A stretch of DNA of 64,000 nucleotides from Candidatus Phosphitivorax anaerolimi (lineage in GTDB: Bacteria > Desulfobacterota > Desulfomonilia > UBA1062): contig MPOS01000028.1 in the NCBI GenBank assembly GCA_001896555.1, positions 153,184 through 217,183 of the forward strand, given 5' to 3'. A model generated the notes under the pieces. It was not told where the DNA came from, searched no databases, and worked only from the letters and a program-made list of their open reading frames with translations. Position 1 is the stretch's first letter, and every line of letters starts with the position of its first letter. Of the stretch, positions 1 to 7,967 are shown one piece after another. The position numbers and the translations under genes were made by a program.

Positions 1-1
1 G

Positions 2-928
2 TGGGCAGACGATATCGTTCACACCGTGAAAAAGGGGGATACCCTGTGGGACATCACCAGACAGTACCTTCAGACCCCCTGGCAATGGCCTGTGGTCTGG
101 GCGAACAATCAGGACATCACCAACCCCCACCTGATCTATCCCAACGACAAGGTAGTCATCTCGAAAAAGGACGGCAAGACCACCATTACCATCATCCCCG
201 CCGGACAGCCCGAACCTACACCTGAGCCCGCCGTATACACCCCTGAAGAAATCGCGCAGGAAGAAGACAAATCCATCGTGATCTCACCCAGGTACTCGGC
301 ATATATCTACAGTCCGAACATACTCACCGGTTCGGGCACGGTGACGAAGAAACTGGAGCTCGGAGACCTGGCGGCAAGAAATGAAAACATATTCATCACG
401 TCTTCCTCAGGCCTGCCACTGCACCGGGGGGTCACGATCGTATCGAAGGTGGCCGAGATCACAGACCTTGGCGGGAAGAAGGCGGGTTACCTCTACAAAA
501 CCATCGCCTTCGCCATGGTGGAGGACGCCATAGCGGATACCTACAAGGCCCGCGTGGAATACTCCAACCAGGAAATCCGCTCAGGAGATATCATATTCGA
601 TGACCTGCAGAAACTGGAGCCCCTCATGCTGAAGATCAGCGAGCCGTCTCTGGAAGGCAGCGGCCGGGTAATCGATATCTACGGCGGGATCTCGGGGAGC
701 AGTTATCTGGACCTGATTTTCATCGACCTCGGCAAGACCAGCGGGGTCGATCAGGGTGCACTTCTCACCATTTATGAGGAAGCCTCGCCTAAGAAAGGTG
801 CCGCGATCCTGAAAGAATATCAGGGCATAGCCCTGGTGCTGCAGTCGCTTGACAATAGCTGCATGGCCCTGATCATGGATTCCAAGGGACCCATACGGAA
901 AAACTATATCGCCGTAGGAACCGAATAA
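2..928 (+). CDS. LysM-domain protein, 5' end cut by window edge
   Basis: The reading frame is open from the left edge (codons start at base 2), so the true start and probably a signal peptide lie outside. The first visible 45 or so residues form a LysM peptidoglycan-binding repeat: VKKGDTLWDITRQYL, then WPVVWANNQDI, then NPHLIYPNDKVVI. About 230 residues of beta-rich sequence without a recognised enzyme motif follow; DLGKTSGVDQGALLTIYEE resembles the low-complexity barrel-like segments that follow LysM in many deltaproteobacterial envelope proteins. A periplasmic or outer-membrane-associated wall-binding role is inferred. A strong hairpin follows the stop codon and separates it from the convergent PilZ gene. 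Confidence 0.8.
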   Translation, partial: WADDIVHTVKKGDTLWDITRQYLQTPWQWPVVWANNQDITNPHLIYPNDKVVISKKDGKTTITIIPAGQPEPTPEPAVYTPEEIAQEEDKSIVISPRYSAYIYSPNILTGSGTVTKKLELGDLAARNENIFITSSSGLPLHRGVTIVSKVAEITDLGGKKAGYLYKTIAFAMVEDAIADTYKARVEYSNQEIRSGDIIFDDLQKLEPLMLKISEPSLEGSGRVIDIYGGISGSSYLDLIFIDLGKTSGVDQGALLTIYEEASPKKGAAILKEYQGIALVLQSLDNSCMALIMDSKGPIRKNYIAVGTE

Positions 929-941
929 CGAAAACCGCATA

Positions 942-980
942 CCCTTAAAGGCGCCGCTGTTAAACGGCCCTTTAAGGGTG
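942..980. terminator. Bidirectional hairpin terminator
   Basis: Perfect 11-bp inverted repeat ACCCTTAAAGG / CCTTTAAGGGT (942-952 and 970-980), with an inner GCCG/CGGC stem that extends the helix past one bulged C. It lies between two convergent genes (LysM, stop at 928; PilZ, stop at 984), the usual place for a shared terminator. Confidence 0.75.
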
Positions 981-983
981 GTC

Positions 984-1331
984 TTAAAAAGGAATCCCCT
1001 GATAAGAAAGCAGCATGTCCAGGCCCTTGTCGTCCGACCGGGTGAACTTCACCGCCATGCCCGACTGGTCCTTCCTGACGATATGCCCCTGCACCCAGAT
1101 GATCTTCCCGAATTCCTCGACATCGATGCTGGCGAGAAGGTAGCCGCCGATGTCGCCGGGAGGCGCGCCGGTGAGGATGAACATCCCTCCCCTGCTGATG
1201 TTGCTCACCGTGCCCAGCTTATAGGCCGAGCCCTCATCGCGGTAAGCCACCTTCATGTTCACCCTGCTTCTCTTGTGTGCCCGCTGTTCTTCCATGAACT
1301 CGATGCCGCCTGCCCGTCTCAGGGAAATCAT
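984..1331 (-). CDS. PilZ-domain protein (putative c-di-GMP receptor)
   Basis: A 115-residue protein that is essentially a single PilZ domain. Both c-di-GMP-binding motifs are visible: the arginine-rich HKRSRVNMKV segment (RxxxR type) near residue 20, and NISRGGMF ([D/N]xSxxG) about 25 residues later. It has no output domain, so it probably acts by binding a partner protein. The start at 1331 is chosen because it follows a good promoter and a GGGG stretch; an internal ATG at 1295 (MEEQRAHKRSR) would also keep the whole domain. The HD-GYP gene at 5.7 kb is consistent with c-di-GMP signalling in this organism. Confidence 0.85.
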   Translation of the reverse strand: MISLRRAGGIEFMEEQRAHKRSRVNMKVAYRDEGSAYKLGTVSNISRGGMFILTGAPPGDIGGYLLASIDVEEFGKIIWVQGHIVRKDQSGMAVKFTRSDDKGLDMLLSYQGIPF

Positions 1332-1365
1332 ATCCCCGGGAAGAAGTATTTTATGAAACTTTCAT

Positions 1366-1394
1366 AGTATAATGAAAAGAGTGGCCAGGTTCAA
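1366..1394 (-). promoter_or_regulatory. Sigma-70-like promoter for the PilZ gene
   Basis: Read on the minus strand: TTGAAC (1394-1389), 17-nt spacer, TATACT (1371-1366). Predicted transcription start is near 1359, about 28 nt before the PilZ start. Confidence 0.6.
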
Positions 1395-1631
1395 GCATCC
1401 CGTGCATACGGCCATTGCATGAACAGGCGAATATGGCCGTACACTCGGGTGGTGTGCCACGGTTGAACTCTCTGACCGGGAATATGTAACCATACACGCG
1501 GGTGATATCGTTGCATCCAGTCTTTCCTTCATGTGGCACACTCCCCTATGGGGCGTAAATGCCTGCAATGCATGAGACCTGATAACCCAATGATTATGTT
1601 GCAAATTAATTCCATATTTCCGAACACTTCG

Positions 1632-1660
1632 TTGACACCTTCCGTACAAGTGAGATATAG
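1632..1660 (+). promoter_or_regulatory. Sigma-70-like promoter of hpt, very close to the ATG
   Basis: TTGACA at 1632-1637, 17-nt spacer, ATATAG at 1655-1660. The start codon is at 1670, so the predicted transcript would begin within about 3 nt of the ATG (leaderless or nearly so). An AGGGG just before the ATG could instead act as a weak ribosome site if initiation is upstream. Confidence 0.55.
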
Positions 1661-1669
1661 GGGTATTTC

Positions 1670-2200
1670 ATGAAGACCCTATTTACGAACAGGCAGATAG
1701 CACAGAGAGTTGCGGAGCTGGGGAAAGAGATAACCAGTGACTACCAGGGAAACGAGCTGCTCGTAATAGGCATTCTCAAGGGGGGGTTCATCTTCGTATC
1801 CGATCTTGTCCGGCACCTGGATCTTCCCGTCAGGGTGGAATTCGTCCGGCTGTCCAGCTACGGCTGCTCAGACAGCCCTCAGTGCGAGGTCAAGATCTTT
1901 GACGATACGGGGGACATCATGAGGGGCAAGCATGTCCTGATCGTGGACGACATCATGGACACGGGGGAAAGCATTGTCGCCTTTAAAAAACATCTGGAAT
2001 CAAAGGGGCCTGCCTCGGTAAAAATCTGCACGATGATAAACAAAAAGGTCAGGAGGACCCAGGACATTGAACCGGACTACTATGGGTTCACCATAATCGA
2101 CGGCTTCATTGTCGGTTATGGGCTGGATTTTGCCGAAAACTACAGAGCACTTCCGGAGATATACGTGCTCGAGCCTAGCGACAGGAGGAATACCCCTTGA
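1670..2200 (+). CDS. hpt: Hypoxanthine phosphoribosyltransferase
   Basis: 176 residues, normal for the type I phosphoribosyltransferase family. The PRPP-binding loop LIVDDIMDTGES is at residues 90-101, and the N-terminal LVIGILKGGFIF hood/PPi-loop segment is present. It converts hypoxanthine (and probably guanine) plus PRPP to IMP/GMP in cytosolic purine salvage. The family N-terminal pattern (LFTNRQIAQRV) lines up with the ATG at 1670, supporting that start. The stop codon overlaps the TTG start of the next gene. Hpt is often paired with tilS/ftsH; here it is not. Confidence 0.93.
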   Translation: MKTLFTNRQIAQRVAELGKEITSDYQGNELLVIGILKGGFIFVSDLVRHLDLPVRVEFVRLSSYGCSDSPQCEVKIFDDTGDIMRGKHVLIVDDIMDTGESIVAFKKHLESKGPASVKICTMINKKVRRTQDIEPDYYGFTIIDGFIVGYGLDFAENYRALPEIYVLEPSDRRNTP

Positions 2201-3114
2201 CAGTTGTCCAATGCCCCGGATGCAACAGCAAGTTCAGGATAGACCTGAAGGCCCTGCAGAAAAAAACCGTAAAGATGCGCTGCAGCGTATGCTCCCATGT
2301 CTTTTCCTACGACCCGGCCACCGGCCCCGTCATCGAGCAGGACTTCGACAGCGTCATAGGAACCCATGACGGCCAGCTGGAGGAAAGCTTCTCCCAGCCT
2401 TCTCTGGAAGAGCTCGCCGGGGAAATAACCGAGAGCACGGAGCCGTCTGAGCCCGGCACAGAGGAGTCGCATGAAGCATCGATCGAGGTCGAGCCCGAAT
2501 CCGTGATCCGGGAGATCGATTCCATCCTCGGGACCGGCAGCGAGGTCGCCGAAGGGGACGCGGATGTATCGAAAAAGCCCTCCCGTGACGGTTCGACTCT
2601 GAAAATGATCATATCGGTGGTGCTCATTATCCTGGTATTCCTCGGGATCAGCCTGTGGATCATGAAAGACAGCCTCATTCCCCTGCTCAAGCAGGATGCC
2701 CGGGAGCAGAGCCGGGCGGTTCTCGAAAAGGGGCCGTTCTTCTCCATACCGGAAGAGACCGTCACCTACGAACTGCTCTCCAACAACAGCGAAGGGGCGG
2801 TCCTGGTGGTCAAAGGCGTCATCAGAAAGCTCACATCCAAGCCGCTCAAATCGGTGCTGGTCCAGGCGAGGGTGTACGACAGAAACAACAACCTCATTGA
2901 AAGCCGAAACGCCTATGCCGGGATCATCCCCGAGTCCGACGAACTTATCCGGCGGAAGGGATCAGACATCGAGACCCTTCTCTCCGCCGAGCCGAGAACG
3001 CTCGGGACGCTTTCCACCTCTCCTGACATTCCCTTTGCCGTGGCCTTCTTCGGCAGACCTGCAAGAGAGGGTTTTTCATTCCAGGTGGAGGTGAAGGAGT
3101 TCCACTGGAAATGA
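2197..3114 (+). CDS. MJ0042 zinc-ribbon / DUF3426 membrane protein
   Basis: 305 residues. Residues 5-36 are an MJ0042-type zinc ribbon (CPGC at 6-9, CSVC at 29-32). An acidic, low-complexity linker (about 50-125) follows, then one transmembrane helix (about 136-156) and a C-terminal DUF3426-like beta domain (about 185-305, including LKSVLVQARVYDRNNNLI). The start is a TTG overlapping the hpt stop, with an AGGAGG ribosome site 9 nt upstream. The family is common in proteobacteria, but its function is unknown; the layout predicts a cytosolic zinc ribbon and a periplasmic domain. Translational coupling with hpt is likely from the overlap. Confidence 0.8.
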   Translation: MTVVQCPGCNSKFRIDLKALQKKTVKMRCSVCSHVFSYDPATGPVIEQDFDSVIGTHDGQLEESFSQPSLEELAGEITESTEPSEPGTEESHEASIEVEPESVIREIDSILGTGSEVAEGDADVSKKPSRDGSTLKMIISVVLIILVFLGISLWIMKDSLIPLLKQDAREQSRAVLEKGPFFSIPEETVTYELLSNNSEGAVLVVKGVIRKLTSKPLKSVLVQARVYDRNNNLIESRNAYAGIIPESDELIRRKGSDIETLLSAEPRTLGTLSTSPDIPFAVAFFGRPAREGFSFQVEVKEFHWK

Positions 3115-3619
3115 CGGCGGGGTTATGCCATCGAGGCATCCCCCCTTTCAGGCAGACAGCTGCATCCTTAAGACAAGCGGTGATGCACCGGGAGCCCTCC
3201 TTGGAAGAGGCGCTCAAGGGATAATCTTTCTCCAGCAAGCCCCTCTTGCGCGATGAGAACCTTTGAGGGGTTCATCAACAAGCCTTCCCGCCCCCGGCCC
3301 GAAAGCCGCTTCCCATGCGGAGAAACCCTCACCCGGCCTCATCGTGCATCCCTTCGAACCCACAGGATTTGCATTCCCCTTAAGGTTTATAGTAGTTAAA
3401 GGGGTTGTCATGAAGGTCGATACGAATAAGGAGGATGCAGAAGAAAAGGCGACGGAATAGACTGATCGTACGGAATGCCCTGTTGGATATGGCCCCGCAT
3501 CACTTATCACTCTATCTATGCATGGGCTATTCCTTGAGGGATGTGAGGACCTTCCTATAAAACTCTGGCGGGCAGCCGTACCGGAATCCCTCCGGAGCCC
3601 CGCACAAGGTGGCGGAGAC
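3115..3619. other. 505-nt region without a convincing gene
   Basis: No family-like protein is visible on either strand. The best small reading frame is 3435-3560 (41 codons, a basic start MQKKRRRNR and a hydrophobic middle). Its AAGGAGG is fused directly to the ATG with no spacing, so translation from it is doubtful. The stretch around 3360-3410 is AT-richer (TTAAGGTTTATAG) and may contain the promoter for ruvX-mltG. Confidence 0.4.
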
Positions 3620-4033
3620 ATGCGCATCATGGGAATCGACTATGGAACGAGACGAATCGGGGTGGCCATCAGCGATCCTTCCCGCACCATGGCCCATCCC
3701 CTGGATACGGTCCAGGTGAAGGAGGACGGGTCCCACATGGAACTGATCGGAAAAATCGTACGGGATTACGAGGTCGGGAAAATCGTGGTGGGTCTGCCCG
3801 TCAATATGGATGGAAGCACGGGGGAAAGCGCCCGCAAGGTCACGGCCTGGGCCGAGGCGCTGCAAAATACTGTCGGGGTGCCGGTGGAGCTCTGGGATGA
3901 ACGGCTCACCACGAGCGAGGCCCATGAATTCCTCATCCGGCTTGAGGTAAAGGGGAGAAAGAGGAGACACATCATCGACAAGATAGCCGCGAGCATCATG
4001 CTCCAGGACTATCTGGAGGCGAATCGGTCATGA
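3620..4033 (+). CDS. ruvX: Putative pre-16S rRNA nuclease / Holliday-junction resolvase-like YqgF
   Basis: 137 residues from the ATG at 3620, which begins exactly at the conserved N-terminus (MRIMGIDYGTRRIGVA) after a GGTGGCGGAG ribosome site; the longer upstream frame is not conserved in style. RNase H-like fold motifs are present in order: GIDYGTRRIGVAISD, VGLPVNMDGS, WDERLTT and DKIAASIMLQDYL, carrying the acidic metal-binding residues. The family (YqgF/RuvX) is known for pre-16S rRNA end processing. It overlaps mltG by 4 nt, a frequent deltaproteobacterial pairing. Confidence 0.92.
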   Translation: MRIMGIDYGTRRIGVAISDPSRTMAHPLDTVQVKEDGSHMELIGKIVRDYEVGKIVVGLPVNMDGSTGESARKVTAWAEALQNTVGVPVELWDERLTTSEAHEFLIRLEVKGRKRRHIIDKIAASIMLQDYLEANRS

Positions 4034-5019
4034 GATCCGTATCCTACTTCCTCGTGGTTGTCTTCATATGCACCTCCATCCTGGCCGTCATCCATACCTA
4101 CACCTTTATTACCACACCGTCGAATCCGCCGGAGTCTCTCCTCATGGAGATCAAGCCCGGCACCAGCGCATGGGAGATCTCACGCCAGCTGGAGGAAAAG
4201 GGGGTCATAACGGATTCGCTCATGTTCATGGCTATCGCTACCGGCACCGGCAAGGTCACCCACCTCCAGGCCGGCACCTATGTCTTTGAGGGAAGGCACT
4301 ATCCCCTGGACATCATGCATATCCTCTTCAAGGGCAGGACGCTCAAGTACCGGATCACCATCCCCGAGGGGAGCACCATTTTCGACATTGCATCCATTGT
4401 CGCGGAAACCGGGCTGCTGAGCAGGGAGGAGTTCTTCAACAGCGCTCAGGACCCCGAAACCACTGCCTTCTTCGGCATCGACGCACCGTCTATGGAAGGC
4501 TTTCTCTATCCAGACACCTATTATCTCGCCCCCCACATGACACCCCGGGAGATCATGGGGAAGATGGTCGAAAGGTTCCATGAGGTGTTTACCGGAGACA
4601 TGCTCAGACGCGCCCAGGAGCTGGACATGAGCGTGACCCAGGTGGTGATACTGGCCTCCATCATCGAGAAGGAGGCGGTGCTCTCAAGGGAAATGCCCAT
4701 CATCTCTTCCGTCTTCCACAACCGGCTGAAGTGCGGAATGCGCCTTCAGTCAGACCCTACCGCGATATACGGCATCGACGGGTTCCGCCGGAGAATCAGC
4801 TCCAAGGACCTCAAACGGGACACACCGTACAACACCTACCGGTATGGCGGCCTTCCGCCCGGCCCCATATGCAACCCCGGCGTCAAGGCTATCAGCGCAG
4901 CGCTGTGGCCCGCGGATACGAAATATCTGTTCTTCGTCTCCCAGGGCAACGGAACGCACTACTTCTCACGGTCGCACACCGAGCACAGGGATGCGATCCG
5001 CAAGATGGCGACCAAATAG
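4030..5019 (+). CDS. mltG: Endolytic murein transglycosylase MltG
   Basis: 329 residues: an N-terminal membrane anchor (about 5-25), a LysM-like subdomain (about 35-100) and the YceG catalytic domain. The segment LASIIEKEAVLSREMP contains the catalytic glutamate (about Glu213), followed by SSVFHNRL, MRLQSDPTAIYGI and NTYRYGGLPPGPICNPG, all family signatures. It cleaves nascent glycan strands at the inner membrane and is thought to set glycan length. It starts 4 nt inside the ruvX stop, so translation is probably coupled. Confidence 0.95.
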   Translation: MRSVSYFLVVVFICTSILAVIHTYTFITTPSNPPESLLMEIKPGTSAWEISRQLEEKGVITDSLMFMAIATGTGKVTHLQAGTYVFEGRHYPLDIMHILFKGRTLKYRITIPEGSTIFDIASIVAETGLLSREEFFNSAQDPETTAFFGIDAPSMEGFLYPDTYYLAPHMTPREIMGKMVERFHEVFTGDMLRRAQELDMSVTQVVILASIIEKEAVLSREMPIISSVFHNRLKCGMRLQSDPTAIYGIDGFRRRISSKDLKRDTPYNTYRYGGLPPGPICNPGVKAISAALWPADTKYLFFVSQGNGTHYFSRSHTEHRDAIRKMATK

Positions 5020-5098
5020 CGACAGACCTTCCCTTAAGCGCCGGTTCCTGGAGAGATTGTTCCTAAAGTTCATACCCCTGGTTTACGATATAGGAGTG

Positions 5099-5713
5099 AT
5101 GGACCACTTGCGCGCAGCCATCATCGACGATGATGACGAGATACTGGATCTGATCGAGCAGATACTCAAGGAAGAAGGCATCGAGACGCGGCGGTATGCG
5201 CAGGCCGAGAAGCTCCTTGCTGATATCAAAAAGCGCGGCTTCGACATGATCATAACAGATCTCGTACTGCCGAAGATGTCGGGCCTCGAGCTGCTCAACG
5301 AGCTCAAATCGCGGGGCATGGACATCCCGGTGGTGATCATCACCGGTTACGCATCTCTCGACTCCGCCATTGAGGCGGTGAACAGAGGGGCCTTCTACTA
5401 CATCAAGAAGCCCTTCAATATTGAAGAGATAAGGTTCGTCATCAATCGTCTCAGGCAGCGATTGGACACCCTCGAAACCATGCGTTCGCTCCAGGAGCGG
5501 GTAAAAGTGCTCGAGCAGAGGCTGGAAAAAATGGCCGCGCAAGGCAGGGAGGCCGATCCCCTGCCGCTGCCTTTCGATTTTTTGAAGAGCAGCATGGATG
5601 CCAGCAAGGCCACCGCAGCCATCGAGTATCTGGCGAAGCTGAAATCCGACGGCCTGATATCCGATAAGGAGTTCGGGGAATATAAGGGCAAGATTCTGAA
5701 GAGAGTCATATGA
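5099..5713 (+). CDS. Response regulator with C-terminal SHOCT-like tail
   Basis: 204 residues. Residues 5-120 form a CheY-like receiver: acidic pocket DDDD (10-13), phosphoacceptor Asp54 (IITDLVLPKMSG), Thr82 (VVIITGYAS) and Lys104 (YIKKPF). A coiled coil (about 125-152) follows, and the last 40 residues (AIEYLAKLKSDGLISDKEFGEYK) look like a SHOCT module, a short C-terminal helical domain of unknown role. There is no DNA-binding or enzymatic output. The ATG at 5099 follows TAGGAG. It overlaps the next receiver gene by 4 nt, so the two are probably co-translated; no histidine kinase is nearby. Confidence 0.85.
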   Translation: MDHLRAAIIDDDDEILDLIEQILKEEGIETRRYAQAEKLLADIKKRGFDMIITDLVLPKMSGLELLNELKSRGMDIPVVIITGYASLDSAIEAVNRGAFYYIKKPFNIEEIRFVINRLRQRLDTLETMRSLQERVKVLEQRLEKMAAQGREADPLPLPFDFLKSSMDASKATAAIEYLAKLKSDGLISDKEFGEYKGKILKRVI

Positions 5714-7137
5714 TGCAGGAGAAGGTGCTGATCGTCGACGATGATCCGGGAATACGGAGTACCATCTCGGAGCTGATCCAGGAACTCGGGTTCGGGACGG
5801 AGACTGCCTCCGACGGGCTGGATGCCCTGGAAGTGCTCGATTCGGGTCCTTTTCTCTGTGTTTTCACCGACATCATGATGCCCAATATGAGCGGGCTGGA
5901 GCTAATCAGGAGGATCAAGGCCCGCGACGTGTCCCTTCCCATTATCGTGATCACCGGCTATGCCTCGGTGGAGATCGCCATCGACGCCATGAAGTGCGGG
6001 GCCTCAGATTTCATCTCCAAGCCATTCAAGGTCAAGCAGATCGAGATCCTGCTCAACAAGGTCATGCGCGAAAAGAGCCTGCTGGAGGAAAACCGGCGGT
6101 TCTCCGATGCCCTCCATCTCCACCGGCTCATCGACAACCTCGTGGGACAGCTCGAAGATAAAAAAGAGGAGATCCTCTCGCTCAAGGAGATCTCGGACAG
6201 AATCATCAGGCTCAAGGGCATCCGGGACCTGGTCGGGGCCATTGTCGATGTTTCGGGGCAGATCCTCGACGATGCACAAGTGACCTTCTTTCCCTTGAGC
6301 AGAAAGACCGGCAGGCTCCTGGATACCGAAAGTGGCAAGGAGCTGCCCGCAGACCCTGATCTGCTCCAGGGCCACATCGTGAGGAAACACCACTCGAACT
6401 CACATCTGGTAGAAAGGTTCGAGACCGTGTTCCCCCTGATGATCGAGGGGCAGGTCTTCGGGGCCCTGGATATCGTCTCGCCCTCACTCCTGGGTGATGA
6501 AAAGGAGAGCAAGATCCAGTATCTGCTGAACCGGTCAGCAGAGCGCATGGAAAACGTCGCCCTCTACGAGGGGCTCTACGACAACATGCTCTCCACCCTC
6601 AAGAGCATGGCCAAGATCCTCGACGCACGCGACCCGCACACGTCCCAGCACTCGACCCGGGTAACCTCCCTGTCCATGACCCTGGCGGACGGGCTCGTCC
6701 TGACGCAGGAAGAGAGGGACACACTCTACATCGCGGCCTCGCTGCACGATATCGGGAAGGTGGGAATACCCGACAGCATCCTCCTGAAGCCGTCGGCACT
6801 CACCGATGAGGAATTCGCCGTCATCAAGAAACATCCGGACATCGGTGCGGACATCCTGAAATCGCTGCCGCCCATGATCAAGGAGACGGAGATCATCAGG
6901 CACCATCACGAACGCTATGACGGCAGGGGCTATCCCCTCGGGCTCAAGGCCGAGGAGATTCCCTACCTGTCGCGGATCATCACCCTGGCGGATTCTTTCG
7001 ATGCCATGACCTCGGACAGACCCTACCGTAAAGGCATGACCACGGAAGAGGCCATTCAGGAGATCGACCGGTGCAAAGGCAGGCAGTTCGACCCTGCCCT
7101 GGCCGAGATCTTTATCCAGAAGATTTCGAATCTCTGA
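5710..7137 (+). CDS. Response regulator with HD-GYP domain (c-di-GMP phosphodiesterase)
   Basis: 475 residues: receiver (about 1-125, phosphoacceptor Asp54 in FTDIMMPNMSG), coiled linker, a GAF-like middle region (about 160-285) and a complete HD-GYP domain (about 290-475). The HD-GYP motifs are intact: HTSQHSTRV, AASLHDIGKVGIPD, HPDIGADIL, RHHHERYDGRGYP. It should hydrolyse c-di-GMP in response to phosphorylation and/or a GAF ligand. It starts inside the stop of the preceding receiver gene (ATGATG; either ATG possible). With PilZ at 1 kb it indicates active c-di-GMP signalling. Confidence 0.93.
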   Translation: MMQEKVLIVDDDPGIRSTISELIQELGFGTETASDGLDALEVLDSGPFLCVFTDIMMPNMSGLELIRRIKARDVSLPIIVITGYASVEIAIDAMKCGASDFISKPFKVKQIEILLNKVMREKSLLEENRRFSDALHLHRLIDNLVGQLEDKKEEILSLKEISDRIIRLKGIRDLVGAIVDVSGQILDDAQVTFFPLSRKTGRLLDTESGKELPADPDLLQGHIVRKHHSNSHLVERFETVFPLMIEGQVFGALDIVSPSLLGDEKESKIQYLLNRSAERMENVALYEGLYDNMLSTLKSMAKILDARDPHTSQHSTRVTSLSMTLADGLVLTQEERDTLYIAASLHDIGKVGIPDSILLKPSALTDEEFAVIKKHPDIGADILKSLPPMIKETEIIRHHHERYDGRGYPLGLKAEEIPYLSRIITLADSFDAMTSDRPYRKGMTTEEAIQEIDRCKGRQFDPALAEIFIQKISNL

Positions 7138-7258
7138 TTACACACGAACACCGGCACCCCCAGGTGAAGGCGCTCATCACGCTGTTTCCGGCACCCTAAG
7201 GCCGGCACCGGCAATTTCTCTTCCAGGAAATGCTCCGGCTCCACTCCCCTTTCCTGCC

Positions 7259-7663
7259 TCACCCGCCGGGGCGGTCCTGCTGCGGGGCCGGGCCGGTTCC
7301 GCCGGTGTCCTGCTGCTGGGTCAGGGACTGCAGAGCCAACTTGAGCTCCTGATTCTCGTTCTTCAGGTTCTGAATCTGCTGTTTCAGCGATGCGATCTCA
7401 CCGGTGCGCTGCTCGGCACCCTCGGCCCTCTGCTCCCTCGCCACGGCCACCTCTGTTTCAAGGGCGGCCACGCGCTCGCGGAGGTTCTCGTTGCGGTGTT
7501 CTATGGTGGCGATATAGTCGATGGTCTCCCGGAGAGTCTGTTTGTAGTCCACCTGGTCCCCGCGGTCAACGCCCCAGATATAAAAACCGAAGATCAACCC
7601 CGCCAGAAAGAGCACCACCGCCAGCGCCAGGGGGGCGGCGAAACTTTTCCTTTTCCCATCCAT
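7259..7663 (-). CDS. Small membrane-anchored coiled-coil protein, function unknown
   Basis: 134 residues: a short basic N-terminus (MDGKRK), one transmembrane helix (about 8-30), then a long heptad-rich coiled coil (about 45-118, ENLRERVAALETEVAVAREQ) and a Pro/Gly/Gln tail. The topology suggests a bitopic inner-membrane protein with the coiled coil in the periplasm. I do not recognise a family. It is transcribed divergently from the 7968 oxidoreductase and converges on the HD-GYP gene. Confidence 0.65.
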   Translation of the reverse strand: MDGKRKSFAAPLALAVVLFLAGLIFGFYIWGVDRGDQVDYKQTLRETIDYIATIEHRNENLRERVAALETEVAVAREQRAEGAEQRTGEIASLKQQIQNLKNENQELKLALQSLTQQQDTGGTGPAPQQDRPGG

Positions 7664-7967
7664 ACCATCACCCGCCTTTTAATAGAATTCTCCATATAAT
7701 CTTCTTGATCTAAGAGATCCATCTCTTTCCGTCAAGGCGTTCTTCGACCGCCGCTTTCACCATCAGGACCTCCCGTGTGCAAGAAAGCGCCATTTTCCCT
7801 TGAAGGGATGAATATTTCTCTGCAGACTCGGCGCATATCCTTCAAGGGTGTTCACAGGTGCGACATAGTATAGTATTGGAGGATGGGCGCCAGGTTATCG
7901 AGGAGATTCGGGAGAGAACCTCCAGCTTTCATTTCAACAACTGGACAATCTGTGATAATGAAGCCCC
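7664..7967. other. Divergent intergenic region with an inverted repeat
   Basis: 304 nt between the coiled-coil gene (minus) and the Gfo/Idh gene (plus), without a credible gene. It contains an imperfect inverted repeat, CCCTTGAAGGGAT (7797-7809) and ATCCTTCAAGGG (7837-7848), with a 27-nt loop, and an AT-rich TAGTATAGTATTGG near 7866-7880 that could be a -10 region. Confidence 0.45.
7951..7959 (+). promoter_or_regulatory. Extended -10 element just upstream of the Gfo/Idh ATG
   Basis: TGTGATAAT (extended -10, core GATAAT at 7954-7959) ends 8 nt before the ATG at 7968. There is no good -35 box and no Shine-Dalgarno sequence (AAGCCCC lies before the ATG), so this would give a leaderless transcript. 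Confidence 0.4.

Larger units (their letters stand above)
1332..1669. other. Divergent intergenic region between PilZ and hpt
   Basis: No credible coding sequence. It holds the two divergent promoters (PilZ at 1366-1394, hpt at 1632-1660) and a widely spaced 9-bp inverted repeat, GTGTGCCAC (1452-1460) and GTGGCACAC (1533-1541), which could be operator half-sites. The short reading frames here have no homology I recognise. Confidence 0.5.

Noticed and set aside
3435..3560. 41-codon frame MQKKRRRNR... upstream of ruvX
   Set aside because: The Shine-Dalgarno-like AAGGAGG abuts the ATG with no spacer, and the peptide has no recognised relatives; kept only as a remark on the intergenic region.
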